Source: an uncultured Bacilli bacterium | GTDB lineage: Bacteria; Bacillota_I; Bacilli_A; RF39; UBA660 | Assembly (NCBI GenBank): GCA_934086395.1 | Contig: CAKOIE010000001.1 | Coordinates: 42,455 to 106,454 of the forward strand | DNA: 64,000 nucleotides | Direction of reading: 5' to 3' | Shown here: positions 46,880 through 56,452 of the stretch, in pieces | Numbering within the stretch: the stretch's first letter is position 1 | Layout of the letters: each line of letters starts with the position of its first letter | The notes under the pieces: model-generated | What the model was told of the DNA's origin: nothing | The model's database searches: none | Seen by the model: the letters and a program-made list of their open reading frames with translations, nothing else | Made by a program: the position numbers and the translations under genes

Positions 46880-47320
46880 ATGAATTTTAAAAAATTTGGT
46901 ATTTTGTTATTTTTTACTTTCTTATTCCCACTTGGAATATCTTTGATTGTAGGTAATGATGCTAGTATGCTTGTTAAACCGACTTTATATCCACCTAATA
47001 TATTATTTCCTATTGTTTGGAGTATATTGTATGTCCTAATGACAATTGGCGTTTATTTGGCATCTAAAGAAGATGACAATGTATATATTATTTATTTTTT
47101 ACAAGTAGTTGTTAATTCTTTTTGGACTTTAATATTTTTTGGTTTAAAATTACGATTATTAGCGTTTATATGGTTAATATTTTTATTAGTTTTAGTTGTA
47201 ATTATGAGTTTGAAATTTTATAAAAATAACAAAATTGCAGGTTATTTACAAATACCTTATATAATTTGGATTTTATTTGCTGGATATTTAAATTTATCAA
47301 TTTATCTCTTAAATCGTTAG
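46880..47320 (+). CDS. tspO: TspO/MBR-family membrane protein
   Basis: A five-helix membrane protein of 146 residues, with the family motif YPPNILFPIVWSILYVLM (about 37-54) and the closing PYIIWILFAGYLNLSIYLLN. TspO binds tetrapyrroles and acts in stress response or porphyrin handling. The ATG follows SD AGGTGAT. No porphyrin genes are adjacent. Confidence 0.88.
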   Translation: MNFKKFGILLFFTFLFPLGISLIVGNDASMLVKPTLYPPNILFPIVWSILYVLMTIGVYLASKEDDNVYIIYFLQVVVNSFWTLIFFGLKLRLLAFIWLIFLLVLVVIMSLKFYKNNKIAGYLQIPYIIWILFAGYLNLSIYLLNR

Positions 47321-47379
47321 AAATTTTTTAGAAAAAATGTTATAATAACATAGGTTTAAAAGATGAAGGGAGTAATATT

Positions 47380-47853
47380 ATGTTTAAAGTTAATGATTAT
47401 GTTAAATATAAGAATGATGTGTGTGTGATATCAAATATTAAGGAAATTAGAGGTTTTAATTATTATACACTTGCTCCAATTCAAGATACTTCATTAACAG
47501 TTAATTTGCCTGTAGATACTAATTTAGTTAAACCATTAATTGGATATGAGGATGCAATTAAAATGATAGATGATTTACCTAATTTAAGTGTACTTAATAT
47601 GACTAATGATAAGGCTTTAGAACAAAGTTATCGAAAACTATTATTATCAGATGAAACCATAGATTTATTTACAATTGTTAAAACTGCTTTTTTAAGAAAT
47701 AAAAAAAGAAATGATTCAGGTAGAAAGTTGGGTTCTGTTGATACTCATTACTATGAAGAAGCAAGTAAAAAACTATTGCTTGAGTTATCAATTGTTATGC
47801 ATCTTGATGAAGATAAGATAGAAAATATATTAATTGAGCAAATAACTAAATAA
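47380..47853 (+). CDS. CarD/CdnL-family transcription factor
   Basis: A 157-residue protein with an N-terminal Tudor-like RNA-polymerase-binding domain (FKVNDYVKYKNDVCVISNI, also found in Mfd) and a helical C-terminal DNA-binding domain (about 75-157). CarD proteins bind RNA polymerase beta and stabilise open complexes. This is a free-standing copy in addition to the one inside Mfd. SD GAAGGGAG. Confidence 0.85.
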   Translation: MFKVNDYVKYKNDVCVISNIKEIRGFNYYTLAPIQDTSLTVNLPVDTNLVKPLIGYEDAIKMIDDLPNLSVLNMTNDKALEQSYRKLLLSDETIDLFTIVKTAFLRNKKRNDSGRKLGSVDTHYYEEASKKLLLELSIVMHLDEDKIENILIEQITK

Positions 47854-47892
47854 AAAAATTAATTTAGGCAATAATATAAATAAGGTGTACGG

Positions 47893-48231
47893 ATGAAGAA
47901 GTATTTAATTATTATATTATTGTTTTTTATTTTGTTTATTACTTTATTTAATAAAAGTAGTTATGCATATGTTGATTGTAGTAATGTGATTGTTAGGCCA
48001 GAAGGAGTAACAACTCTTAATTTAAAGAATTATTTAAATGAATTTGAATATAAAGAAATATATTATGTTTGTTCTTATGAAAGTTGTTATAATGTTAAAA
48101 ATGGTGATAAAGATGATATTGTTAATAATTTAATTAAAATATTAGATAAAACTACTAATGATGATGATAAGTTGTTTACTAATGTTAATGGATATAATGT
48201 TACTAGTATAGGAATTAATTTGTGTAAATAA
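47893..48231 (+). CDS. Secreted unknown protein (112 aa)
   Basis: It has a clear signal peptide: Lys-Lys, a hydrophobic core (about 5-19) and a cleavage site after SSYA (about residue 25). The mature part has four cysteines (DCSNVI, VCSYESC and the final LCK), suggesting two disulfides. I do not recognise the family. SD AAGGTGTACGG. It stands alone before a convergent helicase gene. The stop codon lies two bases from the opposite gene's stop. Confidence 0.65.
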   Translation: MKKYLIIILLFFILFITLFNKSSYAYVDCSNVIVRPEGVTTLNLKNYLNEFEYKEIYYVCSYESCYNVKNGDKDDIVNNLIKILDKTTNDDDKLFTNVNGYNVTSIGINLCK

Positions 48232-48232
48232 T

Positions 48233-49582
48233 TTAGTGTAAGTTTAGATATTCAATATATTTTTTATAGTTTCTCATTAATTCTTTGACGAATACTGAAT
48301 AATTTGTTGTGGGAACTAGGAGGTAGATATTATTTCTTGTTCTAGTTAAAGCAACGTAGAATAATCTTCTTTCTTCTTCGTATGGGTAATAGTCAGTTTT
48401 AACTATTTTGTTAATTATTTTATGATTTTTAAGTTTTGATGGTAAAGAGTTTTTATTATTTGTTAAATTTATTAGTATAATGTTATCTTCTTCTAATCCT
48501 TTAGATTTATGGATGGTTAGAAATGGTTTGTCTTGTATGTTAAAAATATCTTTATCTTTATTGTTACGTCCTAGAATTAGATATTTTGTATTTATAAATT
48601 TTACTACTTTTTCGATAGCTGTTTTTTTATTTTTGTAAAAGCATATTTTAATTGGTCTATTGATATTTTTTAAACATATTGTTTCTTTTTTTATTTGACT
48701 TTTATTTTTCATAATAAATGAGTTAGCTACCTCTACGATTTCTTTGGGGTTACGATAATTATAATCTAAATTTATTATATTAAGATTATTTACTAATTTG
48801 TTGAAATTTAAAAAGATATCTAGATTACAGCCTGAAAAACGATATATAGATTGATAGTCATCTCCAACAACAAATATTTTTGCATTGTTTTGTTTAATGA
48901 TTGCGTTAATTAGATTAAATCTATTTAATGATGTATCTTGGAATTCATCAATAATTATGTATTTGTAATTTGTTTTAATTTGATTATTATTTATGTTATC
49001 AGTTGCAATTTTAATCATATCGTTAAAGTCGTAAAGATTACTTGATTCTAATTCTTGATTATATATATGATATATTTCTAATAATATTCTAAAATAAATT
49101 TTGTTTATAAAGTGGCTTTTTTGATATAGTTTAAATAAGTAATTTATATCGTTATAATTTGATTTATAGAGATTAATAAAGGTAAAGATTAATTTTTTTA
49201 AGTTATCAATATCCATTTCCTGCAGAATTGTTTTTATCAGTTTGTTGTGCTTTTTGTTATATTTACCATAGGAACTAAAGTATTCATTGATAATAAATTT
49301 TAGATAATATTCATTTGATATTTTCATATTTGGATTATTTATTAAAGTTATTGCTAATTTATGAAATGTCATGATATCAAGATTATAGTCTATTTTTCTT
49401 TTTAGATCATTAACTGATTCGTTGGTAAAGGAGATGACTAAAAGTTCATTTTCTTTGTATATGTTGTTATCAAGTAGATATTTTATTTTGTTTACTATGG
49501 TAAAGGTTTTTCCTGATCCTGCACCGGCAACTACTAAGGTATTTTCTAATGATTTTACTGCTTCTAATTGTTTTTCGTTCAT
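48233..49582 (-). CDS. Compact UvrD/Rep-type DNA helicase
   Basis: A superfamily 1A 3'-5' helicase of only 449 residues, against about 700 for UvrD/PcrA. All core motifs are present: Walker A GAGSGKT (about 20-26), DEFQDTS, GDDYQSIYRFSG, NYRNPKEI, TIHKSKGLEEDN and RRLFYVALTRTR. The missing length is in domains 1B and 2B, and there is no C-terminal extension, so autoinhibition and partner binding may differ. It resembles helicase IV-type or mobile-element helicases. No close SD is visible. It is upstream of nothing obvious and not in the addAB operon. Confidence 0.85.
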   Translation of the reverse strand: MNEKQLEAVKSLENTLVVAGAGSGKTFTIVNKIKYLLDNNIYKENELLVISFTNESVNDLKRKIDYNLDIMTFHKLAITLINNPNMKISNEYYLKFIINEYFSSYGKYNKKHNKLIKTILQEMDIDNLKKLIFTFINLYKSNYNDINYLFKLYQKSHFINKIYFRILLEIYHIYNQELESSNLYDFNDMIKIATDNINNNQIKTNYKYIIIDEFQDTSLNRFNLINAIIKQNNAKIFVVGDDYQSIYRFSGCNLDIFLNFNKLVNNLNIINLDYNYRNPKEIVEVANSFIMKNKSQIKKETICLKNINRPIKICFYKNKKTAIEKVVKFINTKYLILGRNNKDKDIFNIQDKPFLTIHKSKGLEEDNIILINLTNNKNSLPSKLKNHKIINKIVKTDYYPYEEERRLFYVALTRTRNNIYLLVPTTNYSVFVKELMRNYKKYIEYLNLH

Positions 49583-49684
49583 GTTAATTAGAATATATAA
49601 TTATTAGATGATTGTCAATGGTTTTAAATATGCTGGACTATATATTTTGTATAAAATTTAATTTATAATAGTGTGAAAACCTTA

Positions 49685-49731
49685 GTTATCGACATAATTT
49701 GGTTATTATAGTGTCATTTTATGTCGTTAAC
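49685..49731. repeat. Inverted repeat in the gap between the helicase gene and addA
   Basis: GTTATCGACATAA (49685-49697) and TTATGTCGTTAAC (49719-49731) match at 12 of 13 positions with a 21-bp spacer. No T-run follows, so it is not a simple terminator. The other 229 bp of this gap show nothing but AT-rich sequence and the addA terminator. Confidence 0.4.
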
Positions 49732-49772
49732 TTGGCATTTAAAATATTTTTAAAAAACTTATTCTAATAAAT

Positions 49773-49813
49773 AAAAAAAAGAACTTTGATAAGAAAATTC
49801 TAAGTTCTTTTTT
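49773..49813 (-). terminator. Terminator after addAB
   Basis: AAAAAAGAACTT (49775-49786) pairs with AAGTTCTTTTTT (49802-49813). It is perfect over 12 bp with a strong U-run on the minus strand. Confidence 0.85.
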
Positions 49814-52800
49814 AATCTAATTTAAATAATTTTTTATCTAAAATAGAGTATAAATATGTATTAACTGGTTTATTAGTTAAATTTTGAATGTAATTCTTAT
49901 ACCCATTTAACTGATTAATATATGCATTATCGTCTATATGTTTTAATTTATAATCGATTATGTCAATATGATCTGGATATTCAAGCATTAAATCTATTAC
50001 ACCTGTTTTAGTTTCGTTATTAGTTTCTTCAATAAATTCATATTCTTTAAAGATATTGGCATCTTTGATATTTTTAAATAACTCATTATTAAGTAAACTT
50101 TTAATAATATCAATTTCATTATTTGTTAGATTATCATAATTTGGATTAATAAAATCAGTTATTTCTAAAAGATAGTGGATGTTAGTACCATATTCCATGT
50201 TATTTTTTTCTTCTTTAGAAAATAATTTATTTGTAGTTTTAGAAAAATGATTTTCTTCAATTTCTTCTATATTATAGTTATGTTCTATAATTTCAATTTT
50301 ATTTGTTGTTTTTGATTCAATATTTATATTTTTATTTATTTTGTAAGAGTTATCTATAGTAGGTGTTTCAATATTGGTAATATATTTAGTTATATGAGGA
50401 TAAATTGAATTTAAAATATCTTCAAAACTATTATATTTACTTCTTTTGTAGTTATTTACAACTATTTCACTAGCACTTATTCCTTCGGCTTCTTTAAGTG
50501 AATCAACAATAATCATTTTTTCTTTACATCTTGTTAAGGCAACATATAATAATCTAATTTTTTCGGATATATCTTCGATTTTAAAATTGTCTTTACTTAG
50601 TTTGGAAATAAATGTTTCAATAAATGTTCCATCATAATCGGGAAATATTATTCCATATTTATTATCGTATCTTATTTTTGGCTTGATATCTTCAGTACTA
50701 AATTTTTTGTAATAGCCTGCAAAGTAGCATATTTTATATTCTAACCCTTTTGATTTGTGAATATTTGTTAATGTTACGGAATCAATAGCAATGTGACTTG
50801 CCCTTATTTTTATTTTATCTTTATTTTCGATTAGGTTGTTAAGATAATCATTAACTCCATAAATATCAATTCCTATATTATTTAGTTCTTCAAATTTGGT
50901 AATTAAATTATTTAGGATAATACTTTTTTCATTAATGTCTCCAACTAGTGTTAATTTTTCATAAATATTTAATTTATCAATAACTTTTGATAAGACATCT
51001 TTATTGGATAGATAGTCTAAATCTTTGGCTATAGGTAAAAGTGTTTCATAGATAATGCTTGATTTTATTGTATGATTTTTTATTGTATGATATATTTCAT
51101 TATCTTTTTGTTCAAATAAATAACTACGGGCAATACTTGCATAATAAAAGTTAGTTTCAGTATCAAATATATTATTTTTTATTTTAATTAGAAAACCGAT
51201 TATATTATTTATTAATAATGTTTCTGATGAAAATAGAATATCTTCATCTTGATAAATATGAAGTGGTATTCCAAGGTAGTCAAATACTTTTTTATAGGTG
51301 TTAAAAGCTGATCCACGATCTAAAAGAATACAAAAGTCACTATATTTACAGTTTCTTATTTGTTTATCAAATACTTTATAATTATTATTTATCTTATCTT
51401 TTATGTCATTTCCAATAATAAAGGCTTCAATTTCTTCTCTAGTATTGGTATTATTTTTTTCATAATTATAGATTTCTAAATCATTATTGTTGTTATTTTT
51501 ACCTTCAATATTAAATGTTTGGTTACCAAAAATAAGATTATGTTCATCTTTATAATTGGCGTTACCTATTTTATTATCCATAATATAATTAAAGATATTG
51601 TTTATACTTGATAATACTTCTTCACGAGACCTAAAATTTTTATTTAAATCAATTCTTATTCCTTTGGTGCCATCTTTATATAAATCGTATTTATCTTTAA
51701 AAATGTTTGGATTAGCGTTTCTAAAACGATAGATAGATTGTTTGATGTCGCCTACCATATAAACATTGTCATTCTCAATTAAATTAATAAATTCTTCTTC
51801 AATATCAGAGGTATCTTGATATTCATCAATCATGATTTCTTTATAGTGATATTTTAATTCATTTTTAATATTTTCATTTTCTTTAATTAGATTAATTGCA
51901 AATTTACTAATATCGTTAAATTCATATGAAGAATTTTCATTTTTGAATGCATTAATTTTATTTGTTAATTCAATTATAATATTGATAATTATTTCGACAT
52001 TGTCTTTAGTGTTAATCACTTGATTTATTAGAACTTCTTTAGAAAATATTGTAGCTTCTTTTATTTCTTTGATGATGCTTGAAATATTTGCCTTTAATTC
52101 TTTCCCAAGGGGAGTAGAATTACGATTTATAGTTTTGGGAATATCTAAAGATGACTTGATTTCTTCATAAGTTTTTGCATTTAAAAGTGGTAGTAATCCA
52201 TTATAATATTTTTCATAGAATGATGAGTCTGTTTCATACTGAATATCTTCTAATAAGCCTTTTATAGTATTTATTTTATCTAATAAGTTATTTGTATACT
52301 CATTAAATAATTTATTTAAATTTTCTTTGCTATAATAGTTATTGATATAGTTTTTTAGATATTCTTCTTTATTAGATAATAGTTCTAATTTGCTGTCTAA
52401 TGAAAGAATTATATTTTTAATTTGTTTGTCATTTTTATTACAGAAAGAGGTTATTAAATTATTAAATTTTTCATTATTTTCTTGATATTTATGATCAAAT
52501 ATATCATTTAAGATATCTTTTTTTAATTTGTTAATTATACTAGAATCGATAATCGTTAGATTGGCGTCTAAATTAAGCATGTAGTGATATTTTTTTACTA
52601 ATGCAAGGGTATAAGCATCAAAGTTTGTAATATCAGCTGAATCTATAAGCTTTAATTCATCTTTTATTTCATCATGCATTTTAATTTTCTTTTTAATTCT
52701 TTCTTTCATTTCAAAAGCAGCGTTTTTGGTAAATGTTAAGATAAGCATTTCATCAATATGTATGTTGTTGTTCATTAAATTATGAATAACTCTTTCAGAT

Positions 52801-52898
52801 AAAACTTCGGTTTTACCAGAACCGGCACCAGCTGATACTATAATATTTTTGCCTCTAGTTGTAATTGCTGATAATTGTTCTTTAGTCCAATTCGGCAT
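49812..52898 (-). CDS. addA: ATP-dependent helicase/nuclease subunit A
   Basis: RecBCD-like repair of double-strand breaks. The motor subunit has Walker A SAGAGSGKTEV near residue 23-33, DEYQDTSDIEEE, GDIKQSIYRFR, TNIHKSKGLE and RLLYVALTRCK. The C-terminal RecB-type nuclease domain contains GVIDLM...IDIIDYKLK. I start at ATG 52898 (MPNWTKEQ) because AAAGGAG precedes it at 7 bases; an ATG three codons earlier is too close to the SD. 1028 residues, a little under Bacillus AddA. It overlaps addB by 17 bp, so translation is coupled. Confidence 0.95.
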   Translation of the reverse strand: MPNWTKEQLSAITTRGKNIIVSAGAGSGKTEVLSERVIHNLMNNNIHIDEMLILTFTKNAAFEMKERIKKKIKMHDEIKDELKLIDSADITNFDAYTLALVKKYHYMLNLDANLTIIDSSIINKLKKDILNDIFDHKYQENNEKFNNLITSFCNKNDKQIKNIILSLDSKLELLSNKEEYLKNYINNYYSKENLNKLFNEYTNNLLDKINTIKGLLEDIQYETDSSFYEKYYNGLLPLLNAKTYEEIKSSLDIPKTINRNSTPLGKELKANISSIIKEIKEATIFSKEVLINQVINTKDNVEIIINIIIELTNKINAFKNENSSYEFNDISKFAINLIKENENIKNELKYHYKEIMIDEYQDTSDIEEEFINLIENDNVYMVGDIKQSIYRFRNANPNIFKDKYDLYKDGTKGIRIDLNKNFRSREEVLSSINNIFNYIMDNKIGNANYKDEHNLIFGNQTFNIEGKNNNNNDLEIYNYEKNNTNTREEIEAFIIGNDIKDKINNNYKVFDKQIRNCKYSDFCILLDRGSAFNTYKKVFDYLGIPLHIYQDEDILFSSETLLINNIIGFLIKIKNNIFDTETNFYYASIARSYLFEQKDNEIYHTIKNHTIKSSIIYETLLPIAKDLDYLSNKDVLSKVIDKLNIYEKLTLVGDINEKSIILNNLITKFEELNNIGIDIYGVNDYLNNLIENKDKIKIRASHIAIDSVTLTNIHKSKGLEYKICYFAGYYKKFSTEDIKPKIRYDNKYGIIFPDYDGTFIETFISKLSKDNFKIEDISEKIRLLYVALTRCKEKMIIVDSLKEAEGISASEIVVNNYKRSKYNSFEDILNSIYPHITKYITNIETPTIDNSYKINKNINIESKTTNKIEIIEHNYNIEEIEENHFSKTTNKLFSKEEKNNMEYGTNIHYLLEITDFINPNYDNLTNNEIDIIKSLLNNELFKNIKDANIFKEYEFIEETNNETKTGVIDLMLEYPDHIDIIDYKLKHIDDNAYINQLNGYKNYIQNLTNKPVNTYLYSILDKKLFKLD

Positions 52899-55176
52899 TT
52901 TCGTCATCTCCTTTTGTGTCTATGTAAACATTATCTTTTTCCGTATGAAAACAAATAGATGCATATTTACAATTTGGACAGCTTTTATTGGTTTGATTAA
53001 GTATAACTGGCTTTATATTAAAGTTATTATTTTTTATTTCAGTTATACAATTATTTATTTTTTCAGTTACTAATTTTTCAAGTTCTTTAAATTCGTCATT
53101 AGACAATATTTTAGAATACTTATAAAAGCCATCACTTTTCTTTTTAATTCCTTTAATATACATACTGTTTTCGTAAGTACTATCTATTTCTTCTAATATT
53201 TCTTCATTAGATGTAGAGTATCCTTCTAATTTTAGTGAATTTTCAAATGATTCGTTATCGCTTTTATCCATATTAAAATTAAATTTTGATTTTAGAATAT
53301 GTTCTAGATAAACACCTACTATTTGAGAATCTGGATAAATGGTTTTTACTAAATAAATATAAGTTGGTAATTGTAAATTAAAACCGTATTGACATTCTTT
53401 TAGATTTATTTTGGGATTTCCTGTTTTATAATCTATTAAGATAATTTTATTCTGGTATTTTTGAATTTTATCGATAATTCCTACAAATTTAGTTTCATTT
53501 ATGGTTGTTTCAATTTTTCTTTCACATTCTATTTCATTAAATTTAGTAACATTTTGCATACTTAAAATATAAGATATTGCAGTTTTTAATTCTTCTAATA
53601 TTTTATTTTGAAATAATAAATTTTCATTTGTTACTTGATAACTGTTTGTTTCTAAAAATTCTTTTTTAGCTGCATCAAAATCAAAGTTATCCGTATAGAT
53701 TTTTGATAATATATAATGACATAATGAACCAATATAAGTATCAAATGTGTCTTCGTATGTATCTAGTTTTAATATGTTATCACAATAGTATTTAAAGGGA
53801 CATTCATAGAAACTATTCATTTTTGAATAAGATAAGCTAAATTCATCATTTGATTCTACTTTAGTATAAGCATTATCATAATCTTTGTATCTTAAATCTG
53901 GATAAGTATTTAAAAGAATATCTTGATTATCATTTTTATTATTGTATTTTAAATAGTTATCTAACATATTAGTAAGGTTGTATTTGTTAATTTTGTTGGA
54001 ATATTTACTTATTTTGTTTTCCATAGGTATAATTTTATAATCATAATCAGTTGCAATGGTTGATAGATTTAACGGTCCATTATAATTATTTTGACTTGCT
54101 GTAATTGTTAAATTATTAATATTTCTAATTACTTTATTTAATATTTCTTTATTTATGTTATTTAATTCAGTTGATGTTTCTAAAAATGCTGGTTTTTCAT
54201 TATCTGAGATATAGTCAACATCTTTATTAATTACGGGAATATATTCACTATTAAAGTTTATTATATAAACATTATTATCTTTTTCGACTATATTATTTAT
54301 GATATCAATTTCGTTTACTGCGTTACGTATTTTAGTATTGTTAATTTTAGTTTGTTTTAATTCTTCCTTAATAACATTGTTAATATCTTGATATTTATCC
54401 ACAAAATAATATTTATTTAATATGTTGATAATTGCTTTTTTAATTTTATCATCTTTTATTTTAGATAAAAATTCATTAATATTATTTAAATTATTTAATA
54501 ATTCTTTTCCTATAAATGTATTGTATAGGGTATTATCATAATTTAAGTTAATAGGTATACCATAACTTTTAAATATGCGGTCAATTATTAGTTTATTATC
54601 ATTATTAGTTCCATAGATATAAGTTTTAGATAAATCTAGATTTTTGGATATAATATCTTCTGCTATATATTCTATTTCAGATGAAACATTATCAAATAAA
54701 TATACTTGCGGGTTTATATTTTGATATTCTTTTTCTATAATATTTACTTTTAAATTATTGTCATCAATAAGTTTTTTTATAAATTTATTAATATAATCAA
54801 AACCATAAAATATTATTTCTTTATCTTTAATAAAAGGTAAAAAGCGATTATTTGTTATTAATAAATTTTTTTCTAATAATTCATTTTTGATATTTATTAA
54901 TTCTTGTAATTTAGGGCAATCATTATTATCATTAGTAGCATATTTTATATTTTTTAATATTTCTTTGGCGTTTTGATAGCTTAAGTTTTTGTTGTTCATT
55001 AAATATATTATTGCTTTTTCATTATAATCAAAGGTTAAATTAGTAATAAATTCTTGATCTGTTAATATTTTAACGTTAGATAATTTTGGTAAATTATTAA
55101 TATATTTAATTACTTTTGTTTTGATATTATTTGGTATTATTAAAATTTTATTATTTAAATCAATGTTTATGTTCAT
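52882..55176 (-). CDS. addB: AddB-type nuclease subunit, shortened
   Basis: The partner of AddA. C-terminal RecB-like nuclease: His487, Asp569 and IDYKTG (Asp582, Lys584). Its iron-sulfur cluster ligands are Cys459 and Cys733/736/742 (CPNCKYASIC), as in Bacillus AddB. At 764 residues it is about 400 shorter than the Bacillus protein. The N-terminus (MNINIDLNNKILII) has no Walker A, so the first helicase-like domain has lost ATP binding. Nuclease and Fe-S parts appear intact. Chi recognition, a function of the inactivated helicase in Bacillus AddB, may still be possible. Confidence 0.88.
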   Translation of the reverse strand: MNINIDLNNKILIIPNNIKTKVIKYINNLPKLSNVKILTDQEFITNLTFDYNEKAIIYLMNNKNLSYQNAKEILKNIKYATNDNNDCPKLQELINIKNELLEKNLLITNNRFLPFIKDKEIIFYGFDYINKFIKKLIDDNNLKVNIIEKEYQNINPQVYLFDNVSSEIEYIAEDIISKNLDLSKTYIYGTNNDNKLIIDRIFKSYGIPINLNYDNTLYNTFIGKELLNNLNNINEFLSKIKDDKIKKAIINILNKYYFVDKYQDINNVIKEELKQTKINNTKIRNAVNEIDIINNIVEKDNNVYIINFNSEYIPVINKDVDYISDNEKPAFLETSTELNNINKEILNKVIRNINNLTITASQNNYNGPLNLSTIATDYDYKIIPMENKISKYSNKINKYNLTNMLDNYLKYNNKNDNQDILLNTYPDLRYKDYDNAYTKVESNDEFSLSYSKMNSFYECPFKYYCDNILKLDTYEDTFDTYIGSLCHYILSKIYTDNFDFDAAKKEFLETNSYQVTNENLLFQNKILEELKTAISYILSMQNVTKFNEIECERKIETTINETKFVGIIDKIQKYQNKIILIDYKTGNPKINLKECQYGFNLQLPTYIYLVKTIYPDSQIVGVYLEHILKSKFNFNMDKSDNESFENSLKLEGYSTSNEEILEEIDSTYENSMYIKGIKKKSDGFYKYSKILSNDEFKELEKLVTEKINNCITEIKNNNFNIKPVILNQTNKSCPNCKYASICFHTEKDNVYIDTKGDDENAELD

Positions 55177-55282
55177 ATTATTCCTTTCATGTCTTAATTA
55201 TATTTTATCATACATTTATATGGATAGTAATTAGTTTATTAAATATAAGTTGTTTATTATTTGAATACTTTTAATTAAAATG

Positions 55283-55311
55283 TTTACTTTATGAAAAATA
55301 TAGAATATACT
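55283..55311 (+). promoter_or_regulatory. Promoter of the XRE-nuclease pair
   Basis: TTTACT (55283-55288), 17 bp and TATACT (55306-55311), 23 bp before the start codon of the XRE gene. Confidence 0.6.
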
Positions 55312-55333
55312 TTGGAAGTAGAAGAGGTGTTAT

Positions 55334-55663
55334 ATGATAACTGAATTAGGTAATAGAGTTAAAATTCTTAGAAAAAATAAAGGTATTAATCAGGAAGCAT
55401 TAGCAAATGTTTTAGGGCTTAGTAAAGGACAAATGTGTAATTTAGAAAATGGAAAAAGAAATTTTAGTTTAGGACAATTGGAGAAAATTTGTGAATATTT
55501 TAATATTGATTTATCTTATTTCTTTTTGTTGGAAAATAATGATTCATATTTGAACATTGTTGCTAAAGTTAAATTATTATTTGAAAGCGATGAATTAACT
55601 CAAAGTGAAAAAGATGAATTCTTTTTAGCAATAATGAAAGCTTATTTAGATTCTAAAAAATAA
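55334..55663 (+). CDS. XRE-family HTH regulator
   Basis: A 109-residue protein with an N-terminal XRE helix-turn-helix (about 6-62, NRVKILRKNKGINQEALANV, then LSKGQMCNLENGKRN) and a C-terminal helical dimer part. SD AGAGGTG before the ATG. It is 35 bp upstream of a nuclease-like gene in the same direction. It may repress the pair and act as antitoxin or as a phage-type regulator. No operator was identified. Confidence 0.85.
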   Translation: MITELGNRVKILRKNKGINQEALANVLGLSKGQMCNLENGKRNFSLGQLEKICEYFNIDLSYFFLLENNDSYLNIVAKVKLLFESDELTQSEKDEFFLAIMKAYLDSKK

Positions 55664-55698
55664 CAAACTTTAATAACTACTTCTTAGAAAGGCCTTTT

Positions 55699-56205
55699 AT
55701 GAAATTAAATTATAGAGATGTTACTAGGGAATGGCTAAAAAATTCTTGTCCTAATTCTCACAAAGTAAAAACAAGAAATTATTATGAACATGATGGTATT
55801 AGATATTTTGTTGATGGTAAAAAAGTTGTCCTTGATTATGATATACGTGAAAAAACTGTTGCTTTGTGGATTGAAAATGTATTGGGTGGTGAATTATATT
55901 TGTTGCCCAGAATTAATGAGCCAATTGGAATTATGACAGCAGATTATTTATTTAGAGATGAGTATTGGGATTTAAAAAATGTAATTGGAGATGGAAAGAG
56001 AGTAATAGAAGATTTAATTAAAAAGAAAAAAAGACAGTCATTAAATTTCATAATTGATATTACTGATTCTAAAATTAGTGATATTGATTTAATGCGACAA
56101 ATAAATAAATTGTTTGTATCTAAAACGACAAATTGGGTGGAAAAAATAATTGTTAAAGATAAAGAAGAAATAATAATTATATGTGAGAAAATAAAAAATG
56201 ACTAG
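55699..56205 (+). CDS. CdiA-CT/BECR-type nuclease-like protein, putative toxin
   Basis: The 168-residue protein follows the pattern of CdiA C-terminal tRNase-type domains: YFVDGKKVVLDYDIRE at about 35-51, then LYLLPRINEPIG, TADYL (Asp82), WDLK (Asp91, Lys93), and KKRQSLNFIIDI with Gln113. The Asp82...Asp91-x-Lys93 layout is like PD-(D/E)xK nucleases. It is free-standing rather than at the end of a large exoprotein, and is 35 bp behind an XRE gene. A toxin-antitoxin or MGE stability pair is the best inference. The family match is by eye and not certain. Confidence 0.55.
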   Translation: MKLNYRDVTREWLKNSCPNSHKVKTRNYYEHDGIRYFVDGKKVVLDYDIREKTVALWIENVLGGELYLLPRINEPIGIMTADYLFRDEYWDLKNVIGDGKRVIEDLIKKKKRQSLNFIIDITDSKISDIDLMRQINKLFVSKTTNWVEKIIVKDKEEIIIICEKIKND

Positions 56206-56253
56206 CCACAACCCTACGGGTCATGACCAGTCAAATGTAATTACAATTACATT
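56199..56253 (+). terminator. Hairpin and palindrome after the nuclease-like gene
   Basis: TGACT (56200-56204) and AGTCA (56229-56233) enclose an inner GC-rich stem. A 20-bp inverted repeat AATGTAATTACAATTACATT (56234-56253) follows. It is just before the IS insertion site. The first is a likely terminator without a good T-run; the second has unknown function. Confidence 0.4.
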
Positions 56254-56282
56254 CTATTATATTTTACGAAATTATGTCAAGT

Positions 56283-56292
56283 ATTATTCTTT
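56283..56292. repeat. Target duplication, left side of the IS
   Basis: ATTATTCTTT directly left of the IS inverted repeat. The same 10-mer occurs at 57863-57872, directly right of it. The exact limit is 9 or 10 bp because one base can belong to either side. Confidence 0.8.
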
Positions 56293-56404
56293 TTTGAGTT
56301 GCGGTATTTTACAAAAACCAAGCTATGTTTTTAATATTTTATTTAATAATATTTATTAAATCTTATTTTTCACGAAAATATTGAGTTTTATTACACGCCA
56401 ACAT

Positions 56405-56435
56405 TGAACATCGTTAAATGTTCATTTTTATAGTT
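56405..56435 (+). terminator. Inward-facing terminator hairpin at the left IS end
   Basis: TGAACAT / ATGTTCA (56405-56424 region) followed by TTTTTA on the plus strand. It would stop transcription entering the element from the left. Confidence 0.5.
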
Positions 56436-56452
56436 TTAAGTTTTTTATTTAT

